Part shown: piece by piece, positions 1 to 7,642 of the stretch
How the letters are laid out: each line of letters opens with the position of its first letter
Numbering within the stretch: position 1 is the first letter of the stretch
Assembly: GCA_021772595.1 (NCBI GenBank)
Contig: JAJFLS010000250.1
Coordinates: forward strand, 1 to 15,799
Reading direction: 5' to 3'
DNA from: Opitutales bacterium
GTDB lineage: Bacteria; Verrucomicrobiota; Verrucomicrobiia; Opitutales; Opitutaceae
Length of the DNA stretch: 15,799 bases
Made by a program: the position numbers and the translations under genes
The notes under the pieces: model-generated
Told to the model about the DNA's origin: nothing
The model's input: only the letters and a program-made list of their open reading frames with translations
Database searches by the model: none

Positions 1-888
1 CAAACCGACGGGATGATCGCCACCGAAGCGATTTCCTTGATGCGCGAGAACAAAGACCAGCCGTTCTTTTTGGGCGTCGGTTTCTTCCGCCCGCACACTC
101 CCTACGTCGCTCCGAAAAAATACTGGGACCTCTATCCCATCGATAAAATCAAGATGCCCTACGCTCCCGAAGACGACCGGGCCGACATCCCAAAATCCGC
201 CTTCGCTCACAACAACCCGATCCCTAACTACGGTCTCGCCGAAGAGGATGTTTTGAAAGCCAAGCAGGCCTACTATGCCAATGTCAGTTTCGTCGACGCT
301 CAAGTCGGCCGCTTGCTCGAAGCGGTAGAGGAATTAGGACTACAGGACAACACAGTCATCGTTTTTTGGAGCGACCATGGCTACCACCTCGGCGAACACC
401 AAGGCATTTGGCAAAAACGCTGCCTCTTCGAGGAATCCGCCTCCGCGCCACTCATCATCTTCGCGCCGGGCCGCAAAGGCAACCGCCAGGCCAGCCAGCA
501 AATCGTCGAGTTCGTAGACATCTATCCGACCGTCTCGAAACTCTGCGGGCTCGCCACGCCAAACGCAGTCGAAGGCCAAAGCCTCGTGCCTCTTCTAGAC
601 AAGCCCGACCGTAAATGGAATGGTAAAGCGTTCACCCAAGCCCTTCGCCCCGGCGACGGCTTGCCCGTTATGGGAGCTAGCCTGCGAACCGATCGCTGGC
701 GCTACACTGAATGGAACGAAGGCGAGCAAGGCATCGAACTCTACGACCACCAAACCGATCCCAACGAATTTGACAATCTAGCGAGCGATCCCAACTACGC
801 CGCGATCATTGACCGTCTCAGTGCCTCGCTTCGCTCCACCGTTTCCGGCCAGGTCCCGACGACTCCATTTAATCCGGCAAAGTTGTAG
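1..888 (+). CDS. Sulfatase, iduronate-2-sulfatase-like (5' truncated)
   Basis: This is the C-terminal part of a sulfatase of the alkaline phosphatase superfamily. Enzymes of this family hydrolyse sulfate esters, often on algal or host polysaccharides, and are usually exported. The frame is open from base 1, so the gene starts outside the window; the methionine at base 13 is internal. The visible part includes PFFLGVGFFRPHTPY near the left end, the metal-site segment WSDHGYHLGEHQGIWQK (about bases 367-420) and the closing LRTDRWRYTEW and ELYDHQTDPNEFDNL segments. These are typical of iduronate-2-sulfatase-like proteins in Verrucomicrobiota and Planctomycetota. The N-terminal Cys/Ser-x-Pro-x-Arg motif that becomes formylglycine is not in the window, so activity cannot be judged. 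The natural substrate is unknown. The stop is at 886-888, and 247 bases separate it from the next gene. Confidence 0.93.
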   Translation, partial: QTDGMIATEAISLMRENKDQPFFLGVGFFRPHTPYVAPKKYWDLYPIDKIKMPYAPEDDRADIPKSAFAHNNPIPNYGLAEEDVLKAKQAYYANVSFVDAQVGRLLEAVEELGLQDNTVIVFWSDHGYHLGEHQGIWQKRCLFEESASAPLIIFAPGRKGNRQASQQIVEFVDIYPTVSKLCGLATPNAVEGQSLVPLLDKPDRKWNGKAFTQALRPGDGLPVMGASLRTDRWRYTEWNEGEQGIELYDHQTDPNEFDNLASDPNYAAIIDRLSASLRSTVSGQVPTTPFNPAKL

Positions 889-1135
889 GGGGCGCCTTTC
901 ACCTGGATCCATTTCTTAGGTTTCAATCGTGAAATCCACGTAGATTTATGCCATTAAGTGATTAATTCGTAAATCAAATGGCCGATGGATGGACAGATGC
1001 GTTTTCGAGCTGCATAATTTCTGAAAAACGGCACTATTTGCTCTATCCAATCTGAACGGATCGCCAACCTGCCACCAACCGATACTCTTAAACCAGCCAA
1101 TCCGTTGAATGTTTAACTTCACAGGTAACTGAATT

Positions 1136-4100
1136 ATGAAACTTAAATACCTACGTATTCCAAATCTGCTTACTTTCCTCATTGCTGCGACTAGCAGCGC
1201 ATTCGCCCAGCCAGTAATTTCCCTGGAAGATTACAAAGCGCCCCAAATCACGATCGAAGCCGCCTCCTCAGGATTCGATTTCCAAATCAATGGGGCTGTA
1301 GATATCAGCGATCTAACAGTCGATACGTCGAATCGCGAAGAAGTGCGGGCCTTTTTCAACGCCATCTACTGGGCCTCACAAGACGCGAACATCTTATGGA
1401 CCGGTTCCTTTAGCCCGCTACCGACTCCCGGAACGGAAGAAACGGAAGTCCCTCTCATCGTCGGCGATACCTCCGATATATTCAAAGAAGCCGTATTGCT
1501 TCGCATCAACTTCTATCGGGCCATGGTGGGCATTCCCGCAGACATCGTTCTGCTCGACGAGCTCAACCGTATCTCCCAGCTCACCGCGCTGATCATGGGC
1601 GGCAACGACGAGATCAGCCACTTCCCGGATCTCGATAGCTTCCCCAACTATGTGACAGCCGACGGCATCACCGGAGCGGGCGATTCGAACCTCGCAATCG
1701 GCTCGTACGGACCGGATTCAATCGACGGCTACATTCAAGACAAAGGAGCGGGAAACGCCGCAGTCGGCCACCGACGCTGGTTGCTCTACCCCCCGATGGT
1801 CAATATGGGCACTGGAGACGTTCCCTCAGCCTCAGCCCCTGGTATTCCGCAAGCCGCACTGGATAATATCGACACTTGGCGAGGCGGCACCACAACTACT
1901 GTTAGACGCGCCAACTCCATTCACGTCCTTTCCCCCGAAAACACATCCGGGGGAACATTTCCCACAATCAATTTCCCCTACGTCGCCTATCCGCAAGAAG
2001 GATACGCGCCGTACCAGCTCGTTTTTCCACGTTGGTCATTCGCAGTTAAAGATGCCGACTTTAGTGGCGCGACTGTTACAATGACTCGCGATGGCAATCC
2101 GATAGCTGTCGCTCAGGAGATTCTGGATGCGCCATTCGAGGGCGGACTTGGCAGCAACACCCTCGTCTGGGTCTACGACGGGCTCGACGCCAACGTTAGC
2201 CAAAGCCACCCTAAACCCACTGCCGATGTCACCTATCAAGTGACCGTTAGCGGAATAGCCAGCGCTCCCCAGACAAGCTACACTTACGATGTTATCGTTT
2301 TCGATCCGGAAGTACCCACCAGCGGCGAAACCACCGTCACCTCAATCACCGGACCTGCCGCTCCCGCTGTCAATGCAGCCAACGAGTATACAGTCGCGCT
2401 GCCAGCCTTCGCCATCCTACAAACCAACACGAACGTCACCGGCATTCGGCATCGATCCTTCAACACGGCTGTCGGCGATTTCACCGAAGGAGCCGAGGGC
2501 GGAATCGGAAGCCTAGTCGCTCGGGTGTTCGGAGGTTACGACCCAATTAACACCAATGGCAGCTTCGTCGCCAGCGGAGGCTCATCCTTCCAACTCGCGA
2601 CCGGAGAAATTGGCACGAACCAATCGATTACTTTTCCAGAATCCTACCTCATCGGAGGCAGTAGCGAGCTCACCTTCGAAAGCATGGTGCGGACGGCGAC
2701 AAGCACGCAAATCGCCAGGGTAAATCTATCGCTCGACGGCGGCGTTTCCTGGAACACCATTTTTTCTCAGCCCGGAGCATCCAGCGGCTTCCCCGACGAA
2801 AACGCGTTTTCCACAAAAACGATCGACTTATCCGCCCATTCCGGACGTACGATCAATCTCCAGTTCACATTCGATCACATTGGCTCAACCGCGTTCGTTG
2901 GGGCGAGCACAGCGCACGGCTGGTTCTTCGACGACATCTCCCTCTCGGGCGTCCAAAGCCTGTCCTCGATCACGACCAGCGCTTTCTTGCCTGGCGCCAC
3001 CACCTTCGATTTCACGCCCACTGTTGTTGGAGACGTAACCCTCCAAGCCCAGGGCATGCTTCATGATGACTACGAACTCGAATGGGGCACCGCTCTAGCG
3101 GTTACCGCTACTGATGCGGTCACGGCCATTGACGACACTAACGCGATTAACGAAGGCGACGACTCAGTATCAGGATCCGTCACCGCGAATGACAGCAAGC
3201 CCAATGGCCAAACCCTCACCGTCGATCTAGTAGACGGGGACTTGAACAATGTCGGCACTCGAATCGCTACCACCTACGGCCACATCCAAATCGACGCCAA
3301 TGGCGACTACACCTACGAGATCGACAACACGAATACCGATGTCACCAATTTGAACGATGGGGAGACGCTAGAAGACAGCATTACCTATCGCACCAAAGAC
3401 GGATTAGGAAACTCTGATACCGGAACCCTCCGAGTCACAATCACCGGGAAAACCATATCTGCCCAGGACGACGAAGATTCTATTGCCGAAGGCGATGATT
3501 ACGTAAAAGGCTCTGTCACCGAAAACGACGGTACCGGCTTAACTGTCGATCAAGTCGATGGCGATAGCGGCGATGTCGGCACGATCATCGCGACTGATTA
3601 CGGCTTTCTCGTCATCAACACCGATGGCAGTTACGCTTATCGAGTAGATAACAACAATCCCGCGGTCAGCAATCTGAACGACGGCGAAACGCTCGAAGAG
3701 ACCTTCACCTATCGGTCTAGCAACGGCAGTGGGAGCACCGACACAGGCACCTTGCGACTCACCATCAATGGGACGACAACCGTCGTCGAGCCAGCCAATC
3801 CTGGTCGCCTGGGCAACATTTCGACACGAGCCCAAGTACTAACGGGCGACTCCGTAATGATCGCCGGATTCGTGATCGGCGGAACGGAACCGATGGACGT
3901 TCTCATTAGAGCGATTGGGCCGACATTGGGAGAAGCTCCATTCAACGTGTCGGGATCCTTGCAGGACCCAGTCTTGGAACTATACGAAGGCGCTAGTCTC
4001 GTGAACATCCCGACCAATCCGAACACAGCTTGGGGCGGAACCGTTGAGCTAACCGACTCTATGGCACTCGTCGGGGCTTTCGCGCTTTCCGCAAACTCCG

Positions 4101-4642
4101 ATGACGCCGCAATCCGAACAAATCTTCCCGCTGGCCCCTACACCGCTATCGTAAAGGGAGTCGGAGCCACAACCGGCAACGGTCTAGTGGAAGTGTACAA
4201 CGAGACCATTGTCAGTGATCCCAATGCTAATACTAGGTTGGACAACATCGCTACTCGCGCCGTAGTCGGAACGGGCGACGCTCTCATTATCGCAGGATTC
4301 GTCGTTTACGGCACCGAAAACCAGCGCGTGCTGATTCAAGCGGTCAGTCAAGATATTCCCGGAACTCCAGCGCTTCAAAATCCGACGATGACCGTTTTCG
4401 ATCAATCAACCATAAACGTGGTTGAGGTAGGCCAAAACGACGATTGGGAGGACAACACCAACACCGCAGAGATTATACTCATCGGAGGTACCGTTGGAGC
4501 CGCCGCTTTCGTGCCCGGAAGCTCGAACTCGGCTATCGTGCTGGACCTGCCCTCCGGCGGAAGCCAGTACGGCATTCACGTCAGGGGTGTCGGCAACACG
4601 ACCGGCAACGCGCGAGTCGACGTGTTCACTGTCGATCTGTAG
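1136..4642 (+). CDS. Exported multidomain protein: CAP-like domain, two VCBS repeats, duplicated C-terminal domain
   Basis: This is a 1168-residue secreted or surface protein. Residues 1-24 form a signal peptide (MKLKYLRIP, then a hydrophobic stretch ending AFAQ). A CAP/SCP-like region covers about 118-225: it has RINFYRAMVGIP, a histidine at 162 in ISHF, and GHRRWLLYP at 211-219. A beta-sandwich resembling MAM or jelly-roll modules spans about 476-608 and ends WFFDDISLSG. Two VCBS-type repeats follow, at about 662-770 and 774-880; both carry EGDD, NDG and LNDGETLE. The C-terminus is a duplicated domain of roughly 130 residues, at about 890-1022 and 1034-1168. Each copy opens with R-L-x-N-I-(S/A)-TRA followed by TGD and IAGFV. 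The start is supported by the signal peptide and by AGGT upstream of the ATG. CAP and VCBS modules suggest an extracellular adhesion or matrix role, but function is not known. It ends in a hairpin and converges on a small minus-strand gene. Confidence 0.9.
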   Translation: MKLKYLRIPNLLTFLIAATSSAFAQPVISLEDYKAPQITIEAASSGFDFQINGAVDISDLTVDTSNREEVRAFFNAIYWASQDANILWTGSFSPLPTPGTEETEVPLIVGDTSDIFKEAVLLRINFYRAMVGIPADIVLLDELNRISQLTALIMGGNDEISHFPDLDSFPNYVTADGITGAGDSNLAIGSYGPDSIDGYIQDKGAGNAAVGHRRWLLYPPMVNMGTGDVPSASAPGIPQAALDNIDTWRGGTTTTVRRANSIHVLSPENTSGGTFPTINFPYVAYPQEGYAPYQLVFPRWSFAVKDADFSGATVTMTRDGNPIAVAQEILDAPFEGGLGSNTLVWVYDGLDANVSQSHPKPTADVTYQVTVSGIASAPQTSYTYDVIVFDPEVPTSGETTVTSITGPAAPAVNAANEYTVALPAFAILQTNTNVTGIRHRSFNTAVGDFTEGAEGGIGSLVARVFGGYDPINTNGSFVASGGSSFQLATGEIGTNQSITFPESYLIGGSSELTFESMVRTATSTQIARVNLSLDGGVSWNTIFSQPGASSGFPDENAFSTKTIDLSAHSGRTINLQFTFDHIGSTAFVGASTAHGWFFDDISLSGVQSLSSITTSAFLPGATTFDFTPTVVGDVTLQAQGMLHDDYELEWGTALAVTATDAVTAIDDTNAINEGDDSVSGSVTANDSKPNGQTLTVDLVDGDLNNVGTRIATTYGHIQIDANGDYTYEIDNTNTDVTNLNDGETLEDSITYRTKDGLGNSDTGTLRVTITGKTISAQDDEDSIAEGDDYVKGSVTENDGTGLTVDQVDGDSGDVGTIIATDYGFLVINTDGSYAYRVDNNNPAVSNLNDGETLEETFTYRSSNGSGSTDTGTLRLTINGTTTVVEPANPGRLGNISTRAQVLTGDSVMIAGFVIGGTEPMDVLIRAIGPTLGEAPFNVSGSLQDPVLELYEGASLVNIPTNPNTAWGGTVELTDSMALVGAFALSANSDDAAIRTNLPAGPYTAIVKGVGATTGNGLVEVYNETIVSDPNANTRLDNIATRAVVGTGDALIIAGFVVYGTENQRVLIQAVSQDIPGTPALQNPTMTVFDQSTINVVEVGQNDDWEDNTNTAEIILIGGTVGAAAFVPGSSNSAIVLDLPSGGSQYGIHVRGVGNTTGNARVDVFTVDL

Positions 4643-4667
4643 TCGGCGAACCGCAATGCGGCCGACT
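4641..4667 (+). terminator. Hairpin at the stop of the CAP-VCBS gene
   Basis: AGTCGG (4641-4646) pairs with CCGACT (4662-4667). An inner CCGC-AAT-GCGG stem extends the structure past a small asymmetric bulge. It overlaps the TAG stop codon and is followed only by TTTC, so the T-tract is weak. It may act as a weak terminator or as a 3'-end stabiliser for the plus-strand transcript. Confidence 0.45.
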
Positions 4668-4699
4668 TTCGCGACCGCCCATCAATTTCAAAAACGAAA

Positions 4700-4726
4700 A
4701 AGGCCGCCAGCAATGCTGTCGGCCTT
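4700..4726 (-). terminator. Rho-independent terminator of the 68-codon minus-strand gene
   Basis: The outer arms AAGGCCG (4700-4706) and CGGCCTT (4720-4726) enclose inner arms CAGC (4708-4711) and GCTG (4715-4718), leaving an AAT loop. Read on the minus strand, the stem runs into GGCCTTTTTCGTTTTTG, a clear T-tract, so it terminates leftward transcription. On the plus strand no T-tract follows. It lies 31 bases beyond the stop of the small gene at 4757. Confidence 0.8.
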
Positions 4727-4756
4727 CTTGGCGTTAAAATTAAAACGCGAGAAATC

Positions 4757-4963
4757 CTAAACCTTGGCGTTCAGGTGCGAGCCGATTTCGCTCGAAAAAG
4801 CGCCTGAATCATTTGAGCCGAAACTCGATCCATCGGAAGCGGACCGTTCTCCGGTCGCGACTGGCTGAGGCGATTGCGCCGAAAGGCTAGGTACGTCTTT
4901 CCCGCTCGACGACATCGGATTGAATGTCGCATCGGTCAGATTTTGTACTGCTGGGATTTCCAT
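4757..4963 (-). CDS. Small serine-rich protein of unknown function (68 aa)
   Basis: I do not recognise this protein. It starts MEIPAVQNLTDATF and ends EIGSHLNAKV. About 15 of 68 residues are serine. There is no cysteine, tryptophan or tyrosine, no signal peptide and no membrane segment, so it is probably disordered and hydrophilic. That it is a real gene is supported by its surroundings. It has AAAGGAA five to six bases before the ATG, a TATAAT box about 56 bases upstream, and a good rho-independent terminator 31 bases after the stop. No other gene here has all three. Codon choice matches the neighbouring genes. It faces the CAP-VCBS gene and diverges from the polyamine operon. Possible roles include a regulatory or adaptor peptide, a secreted-peptide precursor, or a short mRNA-borne small RNA; nothing in the sequence decides between them. 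Confidence 0.65.
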   Translation of the reverse strand: MEIPAVQNLTDATFNPMSSSGKDVPSLSAQSPQPVATGERSASDGSSFGSNDSGAFSSEIGSHLNAKV

Positions 4964-4967
4964 GAGG

Positions 4968-4974
4968 TTCCTTT
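4968..4974 (-). promoter_or_regulatory. Strong ribosome binding site of the small minus-strand gene
   Basis: On the minus strand AAAGGAA is followed by CCTC and then ATG (4963), a near-ideal Shine-Dalgarno match and spacing. It stands out because almost all other starts in the window lack such a site, and it fixes the start codon of the small gene. Confidence 0.7.
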
Positions 4975-4985
4975 CGTTAAGATTA

Positions 4986-5005
4986 TGCAGCTCGATCGAG
5001 CTACA
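4986..5005. repeat. Palindrome in the leader of the small minus-strand gene
   Basis: A perfect 14-base palindrome, AGCTCGATCGAGCT (4989-5002), extends to 20 bases with one mismatched pair. It lies just downstream of the predicted transcription start and upstream of the ribosome binding site. It could be a repressor operator or a hairpin at the 5' end of the transcript. Confidence 0.5.
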
Positions 5006-5018
5006 TTTGATCGCATGA

Positions 5019-5048
5019 ATTATACCAGAAATCGAAGGCCAGGGTAAA
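5019..5048 (-). promoter_or_regulatory. Sigma-70-type promoter for the small minus-strand gene
   Basis: On the minus strand a perfect TATAAT (-10, 5019-5024) lies 18 bases after TTTACC (5043-5048), which matches four of six positions of the -35 consensus. Transcription would start near 5012, giving a leader of about 50 bases that carries the palindrome at 4986-5005. Confidence 0.6.
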
Positions 5049-5079
5049 TAGAGAATGTCGCTTGTTCGGGCACGAATTC

Positions 5080-5107
5080 ACTCTATCTATTTCCGAATCG
5101 ATAGAGT
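5080..5107. repeat. 8-base inverted repeat between divergent transcription units
   Basis: ACTCTATC (5080-5087) and GATAGAGT (5100-5107) are perfect inverted copies separated by 12 bases. The pair sits in the 303-base gap (4964-5266) between the small minus-strand gene and the polyamine operon, upstream of both. It may be a two-site operator. Apart from this repeat and the minus-strand promoter and leader, I see nothing else convincing in this gap, and no clear promoter for the plus-strand operon. Confidence 0.35.
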
Positions 5108-5266
5108 CCACTACCTAGGTTTCGTCGAAATTCGCTCGCTTCGCCCAAACTGCCACGCAAATCGGAATATGGCTTGATACCGCCCAGCGAGACAATAGTT
5201 GTCGGAAGTTTCAGCGGCAGTGAACTTCCCCGCCCCAGTTCGAAATTCATTCATCACACAAATTCC

Positions 5267-6472
5267 ATGAGCAAGGTACTTATAATCGGGGCAGGCGGCG
5301 TGGGTCGCGTCGTCGTCCACAAATGCGCCATGATTCCGGAAGTCTTTTCCGATATTTGCTTGGCCAGCAGAACGCTATCTAAATGCGAAGCCATCGCCTT
5401 GGAACTCGATCGGACCATAACAACCGCCCAAGTCGACGCTGACAATGTTTCCGAAACCGCGGCGCTCCTGAAAGACTACCAGCCGGATCTCGTCATCAAC
5501 GTCGCCCTTCCCTACCAGGACCTCACGATCATGGATGCCTGCCTCGAAGCGGGTGTTCATTATCTCGATACAGCGAACTATGAGCCGAAGGACGTAGCCA
5601 AGTTCGAGTACCACTGGCAATGGGACTATCAAGACCGCTTCAAGGGCGCCGGCCTCATGGCCCTGCTCGGCTGCGGGTTCGATCCGGGAGTCACCAACAT
5701 TTTCACCGCTCACGCCGCCAAGCATCACTTCGATCAGATCGACACCCTCGACATTCTCGACTGCAACGCGGGTGATCACGGCAAGCACTTCGCGACGAAC
5801 TTCAATCCTGAGATCAATATCCGCGAAGTCACCGCGAACGGGCGATTCTACGAAAACGGGGAATGGAAGGAAACCCCGCCGCTCTCCGTTCACCGCAGTT
5901 TCGATTTCCCCGAAAATATCGGACCCAAGGAAATGTACCTGATGTATCACGAGGAAATGGAGTCGCTCGCCAAACACATTCCGCACGTCAAACGAATGCG
6001 TTTCTGGATGACCTTTTCCGAGCAATACCTCACGCACTTGAAAGTCCTGGAAAACGTCGGCCTGACGCGAATCGACCCGATCGTCTACCAAGGCCAGGAA
6101 ATCGTCCCGCTCCAATTCCTGAAAGCCGTCCTCCCCGACCCTGGATCGCTGGGCGAATCCACGAAAGGCCGCACTTGTATCGGATGCGTTATCGACGGCC
6201 AGAAAGACGGCCAACGAAAGCACTACTACATCTACAACATTTGCAACCACGAGCAGTGCTTCGCCGAAGTAAACTCCCAAGCCGTCTCCTACACAACCGG
6301 CGTTCCGGCGATGATTGGAGCCATGATGATGCTGACAGGAAAATGGAAAGGCGAAGGCGTTTTCAACGTGGAGCAATTCGATCCCGATCCCTTCATGGAG
6401 CAGCTCAACAATCACGGACTCCCTTGGAAGGAAGTCATCCTCGACCAAAAGCCCGAGGTCCTTCGAGACTAG
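5267..6472 (+). CDS. Carboxynorspermidine/carboxyspermidine dehydrogenase (saccharopine dehydrogenase family)
   Basis: In this family the enzyme condenses a diamine (putrescine or 1,3-diaminopropane) with aspartate beta-semialdehyde using NADPH, giving carboxyspermidine or carboxynorspermidine in the cytoplasm. The protein is 401 residues, close to the size of known homologues. It opens MSKVLIIGAGGVGRVV, a Rossmann-fold dinucleotide site (GAGGVG at 8-13). Further conserved stretches are DTANYEPKD and GCGFDPGVTN, typical of the saccharopine dehydrogenase fold. I chose the ATG at 5267 because the Rossmann strand begins there; the frame is open from 5174, but the extra 31 residues are not conserved-looking and contain no recognisable domain. 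There is no Shine-Dalgarno sequence before 5267. The stop codon directly abuts the start of the decarboxylase gene, which supports the assignment over a lysine-pathway saccharopine dehydrogenase. Confidence 0.88.
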   Translation: MSKVLIIGAGGVGRVVVHKCAMIPEVFSDICLASRTLSKCEAIALELDRTITTAQVDADNVSETAALLKDYQPDLVINVALPYQDLTIMDACLEAGVHYLDTANYEPKDVAKFEYHWQWDYQDRFKGAGLMALLGCGFDPGVTNIFTAHAAKHHFDQIDTLDILDCNAGDHGKHFATNFNPEINIREVTANGRFYENGEWKETPPLSVHRSFDFPENIGPKEMYLMYHEEMESLAKHIPHVKRMRFWMTFSEQYLTHLKVLENVGLTRIDPIVYQGQEIVPLQFLKAVLPDPGSLGESTKGRTCIGCVIDGQKDGQRKHYYIYNICNHEQCFAEVNSQAVSYTTGVPAMIGAMMMLTGKWKGEGVFNVEQFDPDPFMEQLNNHGLPWKEVILDQKPEVLRD

Positions 6473-7636
6473 ATGGATCATATCGTCCACTACGATCCGC
6501 AGTTGCCAGGAGACATCCCGTCACCTTGCTTTGTAGTGGATATCCAACGACTCAAGGCGAATCTCGACATCCTCGATTCCATTCAAAAAACATGCGGATG
6601 CAAAATCCTCTGCGCTCTGAAAGGCTTTGCGATGCACAGCGTCTTCCCGCAAATTTCGCGTCGACTCGCCGGGGTATGCGCAAGCGGGCCTCACGAAGCG
6701 CGCCTCGGAGCCGATTTATTTGGCAAGGAAATCCACGTCTTCGCTCCGGCTTTCAGCCAAAGCGATATGGAAGATCTCCTTCCCATCGCTCACCATATTT
6801 CCTTCAATTCCTTCGCTCAATGGCACGCTCATCGAGAAACGATTGAATCCTCAGGCCAAAGCATTTCCTGCGGCTTGCGCGTGAATCCTGGATACTCGGA
6901 AATCGATGTCGCGCTCTACGATCCCTGCGCCGCGGGATCACGGCTAGGCATTCCTAGATCGGCTTTCGATGGACAATCGCTCGAAGGAATCGAAGGCCTC
7001 CATTTCCACGCGCTCTGCGAACAGAACTCCGATACGCTTAAGCGCGTCCTAAGCGAATTCGAAAAGCAGTTCAGCCAGTGGCTGCCCCAAATGAAATGGG
7101 TCAATTTCGGCGGCGGCCACCACATCACCAGCCCGAATTACGACAAGGATCTCCTGATTCACACAATTCTCCAATTCCAGTCTCGCTTTCCGAATTTGGA
7201 AATCTACCTCGAACCCGGCGAAGCGATCGCGATCAACACAGGCGTCCTCGTGGCAACTGTGCTCGATATAGTTCACAACGAACAGGATATCGCGATTCTA
7301 GACATCTCCGCCACTTGCCACATGCCCGACACCCTCGAGATGCCTTATCGCCCCGAAATCGTCGGAGCGGGGCTCCCGAACGAACGTGTCCACACCTACC
7401 AGCTCGGAGGATTGTCCTGCCTAGCGGGCGACGTGATCGGCGATTATTCGTTCGACGCCCCACTCCAGCCGGGCGATCGAATTCAATTTCTCGACATGGC
7501 CCACTACACCATGGTCAAGACAACGACTTTCAATGGAATCAAACATCCCTCCATCGCCACTTGGAATCCAACAACGAGCGAATTCGAAATCGTAAGAGAA
7601 TTCGGATACGAAGATTACAAAAACCGGCTATCTTAA
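6473..7636 (+). CDS. nspC: Carboxynorspermidine/carboxyspermidine decarboxylase
   Basis: This PLP enzyme of the fold-III (alanine racemase-like) group decarboxylates carboxynorspermidine or carboxyspermidine to norspermidine or spermidine, the last step of the SAM-independent route. The 387-residue length is normal for the family. The likely PLP lysine is K50 in ILCALKGFAMHSVF. HFHALCEQ lies in the barrel, EPGEA at 247-251 is a phosphate/active-site loop, and C316 in SCLAGD is the conserved C-terminal active-site cysteine contributed across the dimer. The ATG follows the TAG of the dehydrogenase with no gap and no Shine-Dalgarno sequence, so translation is probably coupled. Related diaminopimelate or ornithine decarboxylases share the fold, but the dehydrogenase next door makes the polyamine role clear. 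Which of the two products is made cannot be read from sequence alone. Confidence 0.92.
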   Translation: MDHIVHYDPQLPGDIPSPCFVVDIQRLKANLDILDSIQKTCGCKILCALKGFAMHSVFPQISRRLAGVCASGPHEARLGADLFGKEIHVFAPAFSQSDMEDLLPIAHHISFNSFAQWHAHRETIESSGQSISCGLRVNPGYSEIDVALYDPCAAGSRLGIPRSAFDGQSLEGIEGLHFHALCEQNSDTLKRVLSEFEKQFSQWLPQMKWVNFGGGHHITSPNYDKDLLIHTILQFQSRFPNLEIYLEPGEAIAINTGVLVATVLDIVHNEQDIAILDISATCHMPDTLEMPYRPEIVGAGLPNERVHTYQLGGLSCLAGDVIGDYSFDAPLQPGDRIQFLDMAHYTMVKTTTFNGIKHPSIATWNPTTSEFEIVREFGYEDYKNRLS

Positions 7637-7642
7637 CCTGCC

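Noticed and set aside
919..936. Weak hairpin after the sulfatase gene (GGTTTCA with TGAAATC)
   Set aside because: The stem is short with one G-T pair and no T-tract follows, so it does not support a terminator call.
946..1182. 78-codon minus-strand open frame between the sulfatase and CAP-VCBS genes
   Set aside because: It overlaps the signal peptide coding region and shows no motif, ribosome binding site or promoter.
5191..5203. Short repeat GACAA-TAG-TTGTC upstream of the polyamine operon
   Set aside because: Five-base arms are expected by chance in a gap of this size and no promoter element aligns with it.
5174..5266. 31-residue N-terminal extension of the dehydrogenase
   Set aside because: The Rossmann motif requires the start near 5267, and the extension is not domain-like and has no ribosome binding site.
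5375..6490. 371-codon open frame on the minus strand opposite the dehydrogenase gene
   Set aside because: It lies wholly antisense to a well-identified gene, has no recognisable motif, and such long antisense frames arise from codon bias in this kind of DNA.
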